A stretch of 64,000 bases of DNA from Azonexus sp. Lineage in GTDB: Bacteria > Pseudomonadota > Gammaproteobacteria > Burkholderiales > Rhodocyclaceae. Positions within the stretch are counted from its first letter, which is position 1, and every line of letters starts with the position of its first letter. Under the pieces are notes generated by a model. The model did no database searches. It was given only the letters and a program-made list of their open reading frames with translations, and had not been told where the DNA came from. The DNA is taken from the NCBI GenBank assembly GCA_017983615.1, contig JAGOBB010000004.1, positions 115,899-179,898 of the forward strand. Direction: 5' to 3'. Below are positions 47,475 through 54,953 of this stretch, piece by piece. Position numbers and translations under genes: made by a program.

Positions 47475-47516
47475 AAGGAAAGGATGCCGACGTATTAAGT
47501 TAGGCACCTTTCCTTT
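47475..47516 (+). terminator. Putative terminator between lon and hupB
   Basis: The left arm AAGGAAAGG..TGCC pairs with GGCA..CCTTTCCTT with one bulged base and an 18-base loop, followed by a pyrimidine-rich tail. It is weaker than a textbook intrinsic terminator. Confidence 0.5.
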
Positions 47517-47550
47517 CTCGTCCACGCTCTGAAATCCCGCGAAAATCCGC

Positions 47551-47580
47551 TTGACACAAGGATTTCGCCGGAGATATAAA
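47551..47580 (+). promoter_or_regulatory. hupB promoter
   Basis: -35 TTGACA (47551-47556) and -10 TATAAA (47575-47580) with an 18 bp spacer, 52 bp upstream of the hupB ATG. Confidence 0.65.
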
Positions 47581-47632
47581 TCCGTCCTCGCAAAGTTTTC
47601 ACCACTCCAAATCCATCCATTAGGGGACTTAA

Positions 47633-47905
47633 ATGAATAAGACTGAACTGATTGACTCCATCGCTTCGCAGGCAGATATTTCCAAGGCCGCTGCCGGCCG
47701 TGCGCTGGATGCCGCCGTTGACGCCATCAAGGGCGCCCTGAAGGCCGGCGACTCCGTGAGCCTGATTGGCTTCGGCACCTTCTACGTCGGCGAGCGTGCT
47801 GCCCGTACCGGCCGCAACCCGCGCACCGGCAAGACCCTGCAGATCAAGGCCGCCAAGTCGCCGAAGTTCCGCGCTGGCAAGGGCCTGAAGGACGCCTGCA
47901 ACTAA
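47633..47905 (+). CDS. hupB: DNA-binding protein HU (beta type)
   Basis: A 90-residue histone-like nucleoid protein that bends DNA. It begins [20 protein letters not shown] and has the signature [20 protein letters not shown] with the arm Pro and a basic tail ([19 protein letters not shown]). It has its own promoter at 47551 after lon, matching the common lon-hupB order, and is followed by tRNA-Val. Confidence 0.97.
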   Translation: MNKTELIDSIASQADISKAAAGRALDAAVDAIKGALKAGDSVSLIGFGTFYVGERAARTGRNPRTGKTLQIKAAKSPKFRAGKGLKDACN

Positions 47906-47913
47906 TTTCTTTG

Positions 47914-47989
47914 GGGTGCTTAGCTCAGTTGGTAGAGCGTCGCCCTTACAAGGCGAATGTCGGGGGTTCGAGCCCCTCAGCACCCACCA
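47914..47989 (+). tRNA. tRNA-Val (TAC)
   Basis: 76 nt, acceptor GGGTGCT / AGCACCC, anticodon TAC in the loop CTTACAA, T-arm GGGGGTTCGAGCCCC and encoded CCA. It lies 8 bp after hupB, probably cotranscribed. Confidence 0.96.
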
Positions 47990-48013
47990 GAGATTCCTGA
48001 AAAGGAAACACGG

Positions 48014-48038
48014 ACCCCGCCCACAAGGCGGGGTTTTT
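48014..48038 (+). terminator. Intrinsic terminator after hupB/tRNA-Val
   Basis: ACCCCGCC / GGCGGGGT stem with a short loop (CACAA) and a run of T. Confidence 0.9.
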
Positions 48039-48054
48039 GTTGAATAATTCGTCC

Positions 48055-48933
48055 ATGACAACAACTGCCGATCCCAACGACCACGACAAGAAGGGTGATG
48101 CCCTTAAGGCACAGCGTTTCCTGATGCTGGCCGATATTGCCAAGGAGCTTTCCGGCGAGGTTGTATTCCCGACCTATTTCGATGCAGTGCTACGCCTGCG
48201 CCGGCTTCTGAACGATCCGGAGCAGAGCATTGCCAACATTGCCCATGCCGTATCGGTTGAGCCATTGATTTCGGCGAAATTGCTTCACCTGGCCAATTCA
48301 GTAGTTTTCAATCCTCAAGGACGCGAACTGGTCGATCTCAAATCCGCCATTACCCGACTCGGCCTCAATGCGGTCAGGACTGCCGCGCTTTCCATCGTCA
48401 TGACGCAACTGATGCGTGCCAAAGGAATGGCGGAATTTTCGGACATTACCCGTTCGCTCTGGGAGCACTCGGTCAAGAGTGCCGCCGCGGCCAAGGTGAT
48501 CGCCCAGAAACTGACCCGGATCAATCCCGATGAGGCCATGCTTGCCGGCCTGATACACGACCTGGGCGCGTTCTACATGCTGTACCGGGCGACGCAGTAC
48601 GAAGAGCTGCGCCACCGTCCGGACACCATCAAGTACCTGATCATCCAATGGCATGAAAGCATCGGCGTTTCGTTGCTGAACGCACTGGGATTGCCGGAGG
48701 AGATTGTCGAGGCCACGGTGGACCATGATCACATGCGCCCGACGCCTACCACCATCCGCACATTATCCGACCTGATCTACGTAGCGAACATGCTCAGTGG
48801 CGGACATTTCGAGTGGCTGATGCAGGACCAGCCGGAACTGACCACGGAACTAACCACGCTGGAAGAAACATTCTGTCATCTGCGGCCGGAGATTGATGCA
48901 CTGGCTGCCGAAATGCATAGCAACTTTACCTGA
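48055..48933 (+). CDS. HDOD-domain signalling protein
   Basis: 292 residues from the ATG at 48055 (MTTTADPNDHDKKGDALKAQ). The HDOD pattern is clear: LSGEVVFPTYFDAVLRLRRL, VSVEPLISAKLLHLANS, AITRLGLNAVRTAALSIVMT and AMLAGLIHDLGAFYML with WHESIGVSLLNALGLPEEIV. HDOD proteins act as non-catalytic regulators of two-component, c-di-GMP or motility pathways. Partner unknown; no output domain is attached. Confidence 0.88.
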   Translation: MTTTADPNDHDKKGDALKAQRFLMLADIAKELSGEVVFPTYFDAVLRLRRLLNDPEQSIANIAHAVSVEPLISAKLLHLANSVVFNPQGRELVDLKSAITRLGLNAVRTAALSIVMTQLMRAKGMAEFSDITRSLWEHSVKSAAAAKVIAQKLTRINPDEAMLAGLIHDLGAFYMLYRATQYEELRHRPDTIKYLIIQWHESIGVSLLNALGLPEEIVEATVDHDHMRPTPTTIRTLSDLIYVANMLSGGHFEWLMQDQPELTTELTTLEETFCHLRPEIDALAAEMHSNFT

Positions 48934-48939
48934 GGGCAA

Positions 48940-49701
48940 TCAGCGCTTCCGGCCGTGCCCGGTCTTGACCTGGGTGGAGGAAAGAATGCCGCGCAGGATG
49001 TTGATCTCGTCCTTCTCCAGCCGTATCCGTCCGAAGAGGCGACGCAACTTGGGCAGCAAGCGCCCGGGCTGCTGCGGGTTGAAAAATCCGGTATCAGTCA
49101 TCACCGTTTCCAGGTGGGCGTAGAGCCCTTCGACCTCGTCATGGGTAGCCACCGGTGAAGCAAAGGGTGTGGTTCCCTGAGCACTGACGGGCGGCTTGGC
49201 CGCAAAGGCAGCCATCCGGCATTCGTAGCACAACACCTGAACGGCCGAGCCCAGGTTCAGCGAGCTGAAGTCAGGATTTGTCGGAATCGTCACCGCAGCC
49301 TGGCAGTGCAGAATCTCGTCGTTGTTTAGCCCGACCGTTTCATTGCCGAATACGAGTGCCACCTCGCCGCCCTCTGCCTCCGTCAGCAGGCGTGCCACGG
49401 TTTCGCGCGGTGCGCCGAGTTCTGGCCCCAGATCGCGCTGGCGCGCAGAGAGCGCCACAGCGAATGAGGTGCCAGCCAACGCATCCTTCAATGTTGGGGT
49501 CACCGTTGCCTGTGCCAGCAAATCGACCGCACCGGTCGCTCGCGTATCGGCCTCGGGATCGGGAAACTGCTTCGGTGTAACCAGGTAGAGGCGGGATAAA
49601 CCCATCGTTTTCATGGCCCGTGCGGCTGCACCAATATTCCCCGGATGACTCGGGCGACACAGTACGACTCTGATACGTGACAGCAGGACTTCGGGGTTCA
49701 T
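48940..49701 (-). CDS. trmJ: tRNA (cytidine/uridine-2'-O)-methyltransferase TrmJ
   Basis: A SPOUT-family methylase acting on position 32 of tRNAs. 253 residues: VVLCRPSHPGNIGAAARAMK at the start, EVALVFGNETVGLNNDEI and the knot motif PTNPDFSSLNLGSAVQVLCY. The extended C-terminal domain (EINILRGILSSTQ) fits TrmJ rather than TrmL. It diverges from suhB across about 66 bp and is convergent with the HDOD gene. Confidence 0.93.
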   Translation of the reverse strand: MNPEVLLSRIRVVLCRPSHPGNIGAAARAMKTMGLSRLYLVTPKQFPDPEADTRATGAVDLLAQATVTPTLKDALAGTSFAVALSARQRDLGPELGAPRETVARLLTEAEGGEVALVFGNETVGLNNDEILHCQAAVTIPTNPDFSSLNLGSAVQVLCYECRMAAFAAKPPVSAQGTTPFASPVATHDEVEGLYAHLETVMTDTGFFNPQQPGRLLPKLRRLFGRIRLEKDEINILRGILSSTQVKTGHGRKR

Positions 49702-49767
49702 GGTGTAAAATTCGATCTTTCAAAATTAATTCGGGTGGCTCTGGCCACCCGATAGTTCTTTAAGCCC

Positions 49768-50580
49768 ATGCATCCAGCCCTGAATATCGCCATCAAGGCG
49801 GCGCGTCGCGCCGGCCAGATCATCAATCGCGCATCCAACGACCTCGATCTGCTCAAGGTCACGGCCAAGCAGCCCAACGATTTCGTCACCGAGGTCGACA
49901 AAGCAGCCGAAGCAGCGATCATCGAAACCTTGATGGAGGCTTATCCGGGCTACGGCATTCTAGCAGAGGAGTCCGGCACCACTGCCGGCAAGGGCGGTCG
50001 CGATGGAGAATACCAGTGGATCATCGATCCGCTCGACGGCACGACCAACTTCATTCACGGCTTGCCGCAATACGCGGTATCGATTGCCCTGGCCAAGGGC
50101 AACGTGATCGAGCAGGCAGTCGTTTTCGACCCCAACCGCAACGAACTGTTTACTGCCAGCAAGGGCGCTGGCGCCTTCCTCAACGAACGCCGCATTCGCG
50201 TCTCGCGCCGCACGAAACTGGGTGAAGCCCTGATCGGTACCGGCTTCCCGTACCGGATGTTCGACAAGATCGACCTCTACCTGGCCATCTTCAAGGAGCT
50301 GGCCGAAAAGACTGCCGGCCAGCGCCGTCCGGGCGCAGCTTCGCTCGACCTCGCCTACGTCGCCTGCGGCCGCTACGACGGCTTCTGGGAGTTCGGCCTG
50401 TCACCGTGGGACATGGCAGCCGGTGCGCTGCTCATCTCGGAGGCTGGTGGCCTGATCAGCGACCTGCGCGGCGACGCCAACTACCTCGAAACCGGCAACG
50501 TCATCGCCGGCACCCCCAAGGTCTTCGGACCGCTGCTCAAGCTGGTCCAGGACAAGCTGCCGGATTCGGTGCGCGGCTAA
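49768..50580 (+). CDS. suhB: Inositol-1-monophosphatase family protein SuhB
   Basis: 270 residues. Metal-binding motifs: GILAEESGT (Glu), [20 protein letters not shown] (Asp residues) and the distal [20 protein letters not shown]. SuhB proteins hydrolyse inositol phosphates and also bind the rRNA antitermination complex. The trmJ-suhB divergent pair is common in proteobacteria. An intrinsic terminator follows. Confidence 0.94.
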   Translation: MHPALNIAIKAARRAGQIINRASNDLDLLKVTAKQPNDFVTEVDKAAEAAIIETLMEAYPGYGILAEESGTTAGKGGRDGEYQWIIDPLDGTTNFIHGLPQYAVSIALAKGNVIEQAVVFDPNRNELFTASKGAGAFLNERRIRVSRRTKLGEALIGTGFPYRMFDKIDLYLAIFKELAEKTAGQRRPGAASLDLAYVACGRYDGFWEFGLSPWDMAAGALLISEAGGLISDLRGDANYLETGNVIAGTPKVFGPLLKLVQDKLPDSVRG

Positions 50581-50610
50581 GTCAGCAACTGCTCGGCCAG
50601 GGCATCAAGA

Positions 50611-50640
50611 GAAAGCGCCTTTGCCGGCGCTTTCTTGTTT
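50611..50640 (+). terminator. Intrinsic terminator after suhB
   Basis: GAAAGCGCC / GGCGCTTTC, 9 bp stem with a 6-base loop, followed by TTGTTT. Confidence 0.85.
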
Positions 50641-50752
50641 GAATCGCCGTTTTCCGGGCAGGGGGCGATGAACAAAAAATGCGCCTGATACTGTCAGGGA
50701 GCGGTGCCTGACAAGAAAACTGTTGCCCGCATTACTCCGGCCAGTCTGGCTC

Positions 50753-50962
50753 TCAGACGAGCACAACATCGGAAAATGGCACGATCAACCGCAAGTTTCC
50801 ACCATAGCAAACCAGCTTGCGCATCTGCCGGCTGACCGACGCAACCAGGAAGTAGTTCTCGACGAACTCACCCGAGCGTTCGGCTTGTTCCTTGAGTTTC
50901 TCGAACGCTGCCTTGTTCAGGCAGACCATGCACCCGACGTATTTTTCCAGCTGACTCTTCAT
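50753..50962 (-). CDS. Small hypothetical protein (69 residues)
   Basis: Start at 50962 with GGAAAAAA upstream (MKSQLEKYVGCMVCLNKAAF). Contains CMVC and then KLKEQAERSGEFVENYFLVA and LVCYGGNLRLIVPFSDVVLV, a pattern that looks like a small folded alpha/beta domain. Its start overlaps the stop of a 47-residue ORF (ATGA). No family recognised. The opposite-strand frame over this region looks like antisense and is rejected. Confidence 0.6.
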   Translation of the reverse strand: MKSQLEKYVGCMVCLNKAAFEKLKEQAERSGEFVENYFLVASVSRQMRKLVCYGGNLRLIVPFSDVVLV

Positions 50963-51102
50963 TTTTTTCCGTTTGTTTCTCTCATTTCCAGCATCATTCG
51001 TCGGGAGATAACCTCTACTCCTTCAACGCGGGATAGATTATCGAGAACGATCTTTACCGTATTGTTAAATATCGCTCGCCATGATCGATACAGGCGTGGC
51101 AT
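50959..51102 (-). CDS. Tiny ORF (47 residues) coupled to the 69-residue gene
   Basis: Begins MPRLYRSWRAIFNNTVKIVL and ends in REMRE-type charged residues. The stop overlaps the next ATG. It is preceded by an 8-G run two bases from the ATG, which may serve as an unusual G-rich ribosome binding site or a slippage tract. Could be a leader peptide or a real small protein. Confidence 0.4.
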   Translation of the reverse strand: MPRLYRSWRAIFNNTVKIVLDNLSRVEGVEVISRRMMLEMRETNGKK

Positions 51103-51133
51103 CGCCCCCCCCAAGAGGAGTCACCTCTGCTGG

Positions 51134-51145
51134 AATGCTACGGTC
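51134..51145 (+). repeat. Uptake-signal-like 12-mer, copy 7 (intergenic)
   Basis: Exact AATGCTACGGTC on the plus strand, followed by CAAAAATA and then CCAAATTCGAAAG. It lies between the small-ORF pair and the EAL remnant (gap 51103-51268). Confidence 0.85.
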
Positions 51146-51268
51146 GAGCCAAAAATACGGCCAAATTCGAAAGCCATGTCTTGTCGTACCATCTTGTCCG
51201 GCCGATGTTCAGTGTTCAAATCACTCCTGAATACCGATGCACTCCAGGCGGGAAATAGATGGAATGCT

Positions 51269-51532
51269 TCAGTTGGCAAGACGATGCGCCACTTGGCAGG
51301 AAAGAAGCGGCTTGCCAAAGTAGTAACCATGCCCTTCCAGGCGACCAAGTTTCTTCAGCATCGCCCTTTCACTGTCGTTCTCTATGCCTCCGGCCACGAC
51401 ATCGAGCGACAGGCTGTCGGCAAGGACAATGATCGAACGGGAAGGGTGTCCGGAAATGGTTGAATTCACTGATGGCAAAAGAACTGACGACGCCAACGGA
51501 CCAGAACCGCCACTCGTGCCCATGATCCACAA
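51269..51532 (-). pseudogene. EAL-domain phosphodiesterase remnant (C-terminal fragment)
   Basis: A minus-strand frame reads SRSIIVLADSLSLDVVAGGI then ENDSERAMLKKLGRLEGHGY and YFGKPL. This matches the C-terminal end of EAL c-di-GMP phosphodiesterases (AII.LA..L.L.VVAEGVE, then L...GC...GQGY.F..PL). The upstream catalytic part with EAL and metal ligands is missing, and tRNA-Ser lies 58 bp further upstream. Gly replaces the usual Glu in VVAGGIE. I read it as a decayed fragment left by deletion or recombination at the tRNA. Confidence 0.7.
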
Positions 51533-51550
51533 ATTCCATAAGGGGCAGAA

Positions 51551-51575
51551 AACAAAAACGGCCCGTAAAGGCCGT
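51551..51575 (-). terminator. Terminator after tRNA-Ser
   Basis: Minus-strand stem ACGGCC / GGCCGT with a TTTACG loop, followed by TTTTTGTTTT. Confidence 0.8.
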
Positions 51576-51589
51576 GTTTGCTGGTGTTC

Positions 51590-51680
<91 letters not shown>

Positions 51681-51715
51681 GAGAGCGGCGCATTGTAGCA
51701 GAATCGCCGGATTGG

Positions 51716-51985
51716 TCAAATAAACTTTCGCGCCAAAGCAAGTCCGACCCAGAGCAGGAGCAGGATTACGAAGGTCAGCACACCAACGGTAACGGCACTG
51801 GGTACCCCTGGTATGAGTTTCGCCACCAGTTGCCTGGGAGGACGGGTGATCACGTCGAAGAGCTGATATATCCGGTTGTTGCCGCGATTTCCGCCGGCGA
51901 TCAGGAAAAGGATACCTTGCCCGAGCATGCACAGGCCTAGCATTTCTACCGTGGCCCGGGCGGCGCTGATCAGGAATGCGGACAC
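51716..51985 (-). CDS. Small inner-membrane protein (89 residues)
   Basis: Two hydrophobic segments (ATVEMLGLCMLGQGILFLIA and AVTVGVLTFVILLLLWVGLA) separated by a basic loop. It is 6 bp downstream of the DUF4212 gene on the same strand, so it is the distal member of the symporter operon. No family is recognised; an accessory transport role is inferred from position only. Confidence 0.6.
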   Translation of the reverse strand: MSAFLISAARATVEMLGLCMLGQGILFLIAGGNRGNNRIYQLFDVITRPPRQLVAKLIPGVPSAVTVGVLTFVILLLLWVGLALARKFI

Positions 51986-51991
51986 GTCCCT

Positions 51992-52240
51992 CTAGCCTTC
52001 CTCGACGCCGAATTCAGCATCCAGTTTCTTCATGCACCGGTTGTACCACCAGATGATCGCCAGGTAGATGACCAGCGCGCCTTGGGCGGCCATGTAAAAG
52101 CCCAGCGGGAAGCCGAGAATGACGATTTCGTTGACGTCACGGGCAAACCAGGTGAGTCCGAACGTGACCAACAGCCAGAAGATGAGCAGGAGAAAGGTCA
52201 GTCGCCGCGCCCGGCGCCAGTAGGCATCGCTGGAAGTCAT
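51992..52240 (-). CDS. DUF4212 small subunit of sodium/solute symporter
   Basis: 82 residues with two membrane helices (LTFLLLIFWLLVTFGLTWFA and LGFYMAAQGALVIYLAIIWW) and the family ending WYNRCMKKLDAEFG. DUF4212 proteins pair with VC_2705-type SSS symporters in acetate-uptake loci. It overlaps the symporter stop by 4 bp on its own start side (52240 versus 52237), consistent with a two-subunit transporter. Confidence 0.88.
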   Translation of the reverse strand: MTSSDAYWRRARRLTFLLLIFWLLVTFGLTWFARDVNEIVILGFPLGFYMAAQGALVIYLAIIWWYNRCMKKLDAEFGVEEG

Positions 52241-54285
52241 CGCTGCCCTGCTCCGCTCTGGACTCGGATGGTCCGCAGGAAGGTGGCCGAACGCGGATCG
52301 TGCCGGGTTATCAGACTGACTACGACAATGGTCATGAACCCGGCAATGACGCCGAACAGGCCGCTCGACGTGGATTGAACGTGGAACCAGGGCTCCATGC
52401 GGAAGCCGCTGAGGCCGAGCCAGGGAATGCTGTCAAATTCGACACGCAGGATGTAGTAGATCGACAGCAGGACGCCGACCACCATACCCGCCAGGGCGCC
52501 GGCACGAGTAGCGCGTTCCCAGAAGATGCCGAGCACCAGTGCCGGGAAGAAGGCAGAGCCGGCGATGGAGAAGGCCCAGGCAACCATGGACAGGATCGTT
52601 CCGGGCTTTTGTGCGGCCACGGTGGCGGCGAGTACGGCGACGACCAGCAACAGGGATTTCGAAATGACCAGCCGGAACTGTGTCGAGGCACCGGGACGGA
52701 CGATGCGGTAGTAGACGTCGTGCGATAGCGCGCTGGTAATGGTCAGCAGCAAACCATCGGCCGTGGACAGGGCGGCAGCCAGGCCGCCGGCGGCAACGAG
52801 GCCGGAGACGACATAGGGCATGCCGGCGATTTCCGGCGTCGCCAGCACAATGACGTCAGGATTGAGCGAGAGCTCGGCCAACTGGAGGATGCCGTCGCCG
52901 TTGATATCTTCGATGGCGACCAGTCCGACCTTGGCCCAGGCGGCGACCCAACTGGGCAATTTGGTAATCGGAATTTCGGCGAGGTGGGCGAGAACTTCGT
53001 ACTTGGCAAACACGGCATAGGCCGGCGCCGTGATGTACAGCAGCAGAATGAACAACAGGGACCAGAACACCGATTCCCGCGCCTGACGCACTGTCGGCGT
53101 CGTGTAGTAGCGCACCAGAACGTGGGGCAGCGCAGCCGTTCCGACCGTCAGGCAAAAGACCAGGGCGAGGAAATTGATGCGCAGGATATCGCGCTCCGCC
53201 TCTGTCTCGCCTGGGAATGCTTCGGCGTGATGGATCGGCGGCTTGCTGCGGTCTACGGCCGAAAACATGGCCGTTTCCCAACGCGCCCTGGCCTGCTCGG
53301 GATCATGGGGCAATTCCCGCCGCTGGCGTTCGAGCGCAACGATGTCCTTCATTTGCGCATCGGTGGCCTTGAGCTGGTTGATCTGGCTCGACAACTGATC
53401 GCGCTCGTGATTGAGGGAATCCGGCAACTGCATGATTTTCTGGGCATAGAGATCGGCCCGCTCCCGAAAGAGTTGGCGAACCTCGAGCTCTGCCGGCGAG
53501 TGAAAGAGGCGCTCTTCAAGGTGTGTCACTTCCTGCAGCACCTTGCCGTACACCAGTTGCGGCACCGGATTGCCGGTGACGTTCCACGAGAGGATGGCGA
53601 CCGGCGTAATGTAGGCGACGATCAGGATCAGGTATTGCGCAACCTGCGTCCAGGTCACTGCCCGCATCCCGCCCAGGAAGGAACAGACCAGGATGCCGGC
53701 GAGGCCGACGAAAACGCCGATTTCGAATTGCAGGCTGACGAAACGGCTGGTGATGACGCCGACGCCGTAGATCTGGGCGACGACATAGACGAAGGAGGCG
53801 AGGATGGCGGCGGCGACGGCGACCAGCCGTATGGCGTTGCCACCGTAGCGAGCCCCTAGAAAGTCGGGGATGGTGTATTGCTCGAAACGCCGCAGATACG
53901 GTGCCAGCAGCAAGGCGACCAGCACGAAGCCTCCGGTCCAGCCAATGACGTAGGCTAGCCCCTGAAAGCCGGAGAGGTAGAGCGTGCCGGCCATGCCGAT
54001 GAACGAAGCGGCGCTCATCCAGTCGGCGCCGGTGGCCATGCCGTTGAACACGGCAGGCACTCGACGGCCGGCAACGTAGTACTCCGAGACATCGGAAGTC
54101 CGGCTGGCGACGCCGATGATGGCGTACATGACGATGGTAAAAAACAGGAAGGCATAGCCGATCCAGCGCGGCGGCATGCCATGCTGTTCGAGAACCGCCA
54201 GCAACGCGATGAATGCAGCGAACGTACCGGTGTAATACAGGTAGTAGCGCTGCAGACGGGTCAGCGAGCTGAAGATTCGGCGCAT
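52237..54285 (-). CDS. VC_2705/ActP-type sodium/solute symporter
   Basis: 682 residues, about 13 membrane helices. SSS-family motifs: SEYYVAGRRVPAVFNGMATG, ADWMSAASFIGMAGTLYLSG, PYLRRFEQYTIPDFLGARYG and the late GLAAALSTADGLLLTITSAL. A large soluble insert (about residues 245-350, charged and helical) is typical of the VC_2705 branch. A canonical EF-hand-like loop, DINGDGILQLAE, lies near residue 457. Likely imports acetate or short monocarboxylates, given acs and the CrbS-type kinase in the same cluster. Confidence 0.88.
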   Translation of the reverse strand: MRRIFSSLTRLQRYYLYYTGTFAAFIALLAVLEQHGMPPRWIGYAFLFFTIVMYAIIGVASRTSDVSEYYVAGRRVPAVFNGMATGADWMSAASFIGMAGTLYLSGFQGLAYVIGWTGGFVLVALLLAPYLRRFEQYTIPDFLGARYGGNAIRLVAVAAAILASFVYVVAQIYGVGVITSRFVSLQFEIGVFVGLAGILVCSFLGGMRAVTWTQVAQYLILIVAYITPVAILSWNVTGNPVPQLVYGKVLQEVTHLEERLFHSPAELEVRQLFRERADLYAQKIMQLPDSLNHERDQLSSQINQLKATDAQMKDIVALERQRRELPHDPEQARARWETAMFSAVDRSKPPIHHAEAFPGETEAERDILRINFLALVFCLTVGTAALPHVLVRYYTTPTVRQARESVFWSLLFILLLYITAPAYAVFAKYEVLAHLAEIPITKLPSWVAAWAKVGLVAIEDINGDGILQLAELSLNPDVIVLATPEIAGMPYVVSGLVAAGGLAAALSTADGLLLTITSALSHDVYYRIVRPGASTQFRLVISKSLLLVVAVLAATVAAQKPGTILSMVAWAFSIAGSAFFPALVLGIFWERATRAGALAGMVVGVLLSIYYILRVEFDSIPWLGLSGFRMEPWFHVQSTSSGLFGVIAGFMTIVVVSLITRHDPRSATFLRTIRVQSGAGQR

Positions 54286-54951
54286 CTAGTGGTTGCGCCG
54301 CAGGAAACTGCTCGCCCGGGATTCGTCAATGAGTTGCTGGGCTGTATCAACCTGCTTGCTGACGGCACGGACCAGCAGCATCTGGAAGATGCGTGCCAGC
54401 AGCAGGGTGTTGGCCATGGCATCGCGCCGCGCGCCGCCCCCGGTAAGGCTGAAAGCCTCGGCCCAGTAGTCGAGCGGCATCACCGTATGCCCTTTTTCCT
54501 CGAACATCGAAGGCAGCAACCAGGCCAGATCGATCCATTGTGGCTGGAAATCGACGCCCAGCCGCTCCCGGAACGCGCGCTGGAGGAAGCCGCCGACATA
54601 GGGGACGTGATAGGTCACCAGCGGCCCCTTGGCGGCAAAAAGCAAAAATGCCATTAATTGCCGATCGACCGTAGCATTCTCGCCATCCTGGGTTGAAAAA
54701 TCGACGTAGAACGTATCGTCCGGCTGGATCGAACCACGACGCAGGGATGTTGCAGCAATACCCAGCAGGCGGTCGCTGTCGGGCTGCGGTCCGCTGCTGA
54801 CGATATCGACAACGATATATCGGGTATGGAAATGCAGTTCGTCGAAGGGCGGCGCCGGGCTGTCGCGCCAGGCAGCAAGCGAGGCGCCCACATCATCGGG
54901 CAGATGCGATGGACTGCCCCCCTTGAACAGGAACTTCTTGAGTCCCAGCAT
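54286..54951 (-). CDS. Exonuclease-fold protein lacking DEDD catalytic residues
   Basis: 221 residues aligned by eye with DnaQ-type 3'-5' exonucleases: YIVVDIVSSGPQPDSDRLLG for the Exo I region, LVTYHVPYVGGFLQRAFRER for Exo II and DAMANTLLLARIFQMLL for Exo III. The metal ligands are mostly gone: the Exo I Glu is Val51, the Exo II Asp is Val, and the Exo III His and Asp are not conserved. It therefore looks like a non-catalytic member kept beside the symporter. It abuts both neighbours (0-2 bp). Confidence 0.75.
   Translation of the reverse strand: MLGLKKFLFKGGSPSHLPDDVGASLAAWRDSPAPPFDELHFHTRYIVVDIVSSGPQPDSDRLLGIAATSLRRGSIQPDDTFYVDFSTQDGENATVDRQLMAFLLFAAKGPLVTYHVPYVGGFLQRAFRERLGVDFQPQWIDLAWLLPSMFEEKGHTVMPLDYWAEAFSLTGGGARRDAMANTLLLARIFQMLLVRAVSKQVDTAQQLIDESRASSFLRRNH
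54667..54678 (-). repeat. Uptake-signal-like 12-mer, copy 8 (in exonuclease-like gene)
   Basis: Exact AATGCTACGGTC, in sense, encoding NATV. It is followed by AATTAAT and then CATTTTTG. Confidence 0.8.
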
Positions 54952-54953
54952 GG

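Noticed and set aside
50723-51463. Plus-strand frame of about 246 codons downstream of suhB
   Set aside because: No ribosome binding site or family resemblance. It runs across two coupled minus-strand ORFs, the repeat at 51134 and the EAL remnant, which explain the region better.
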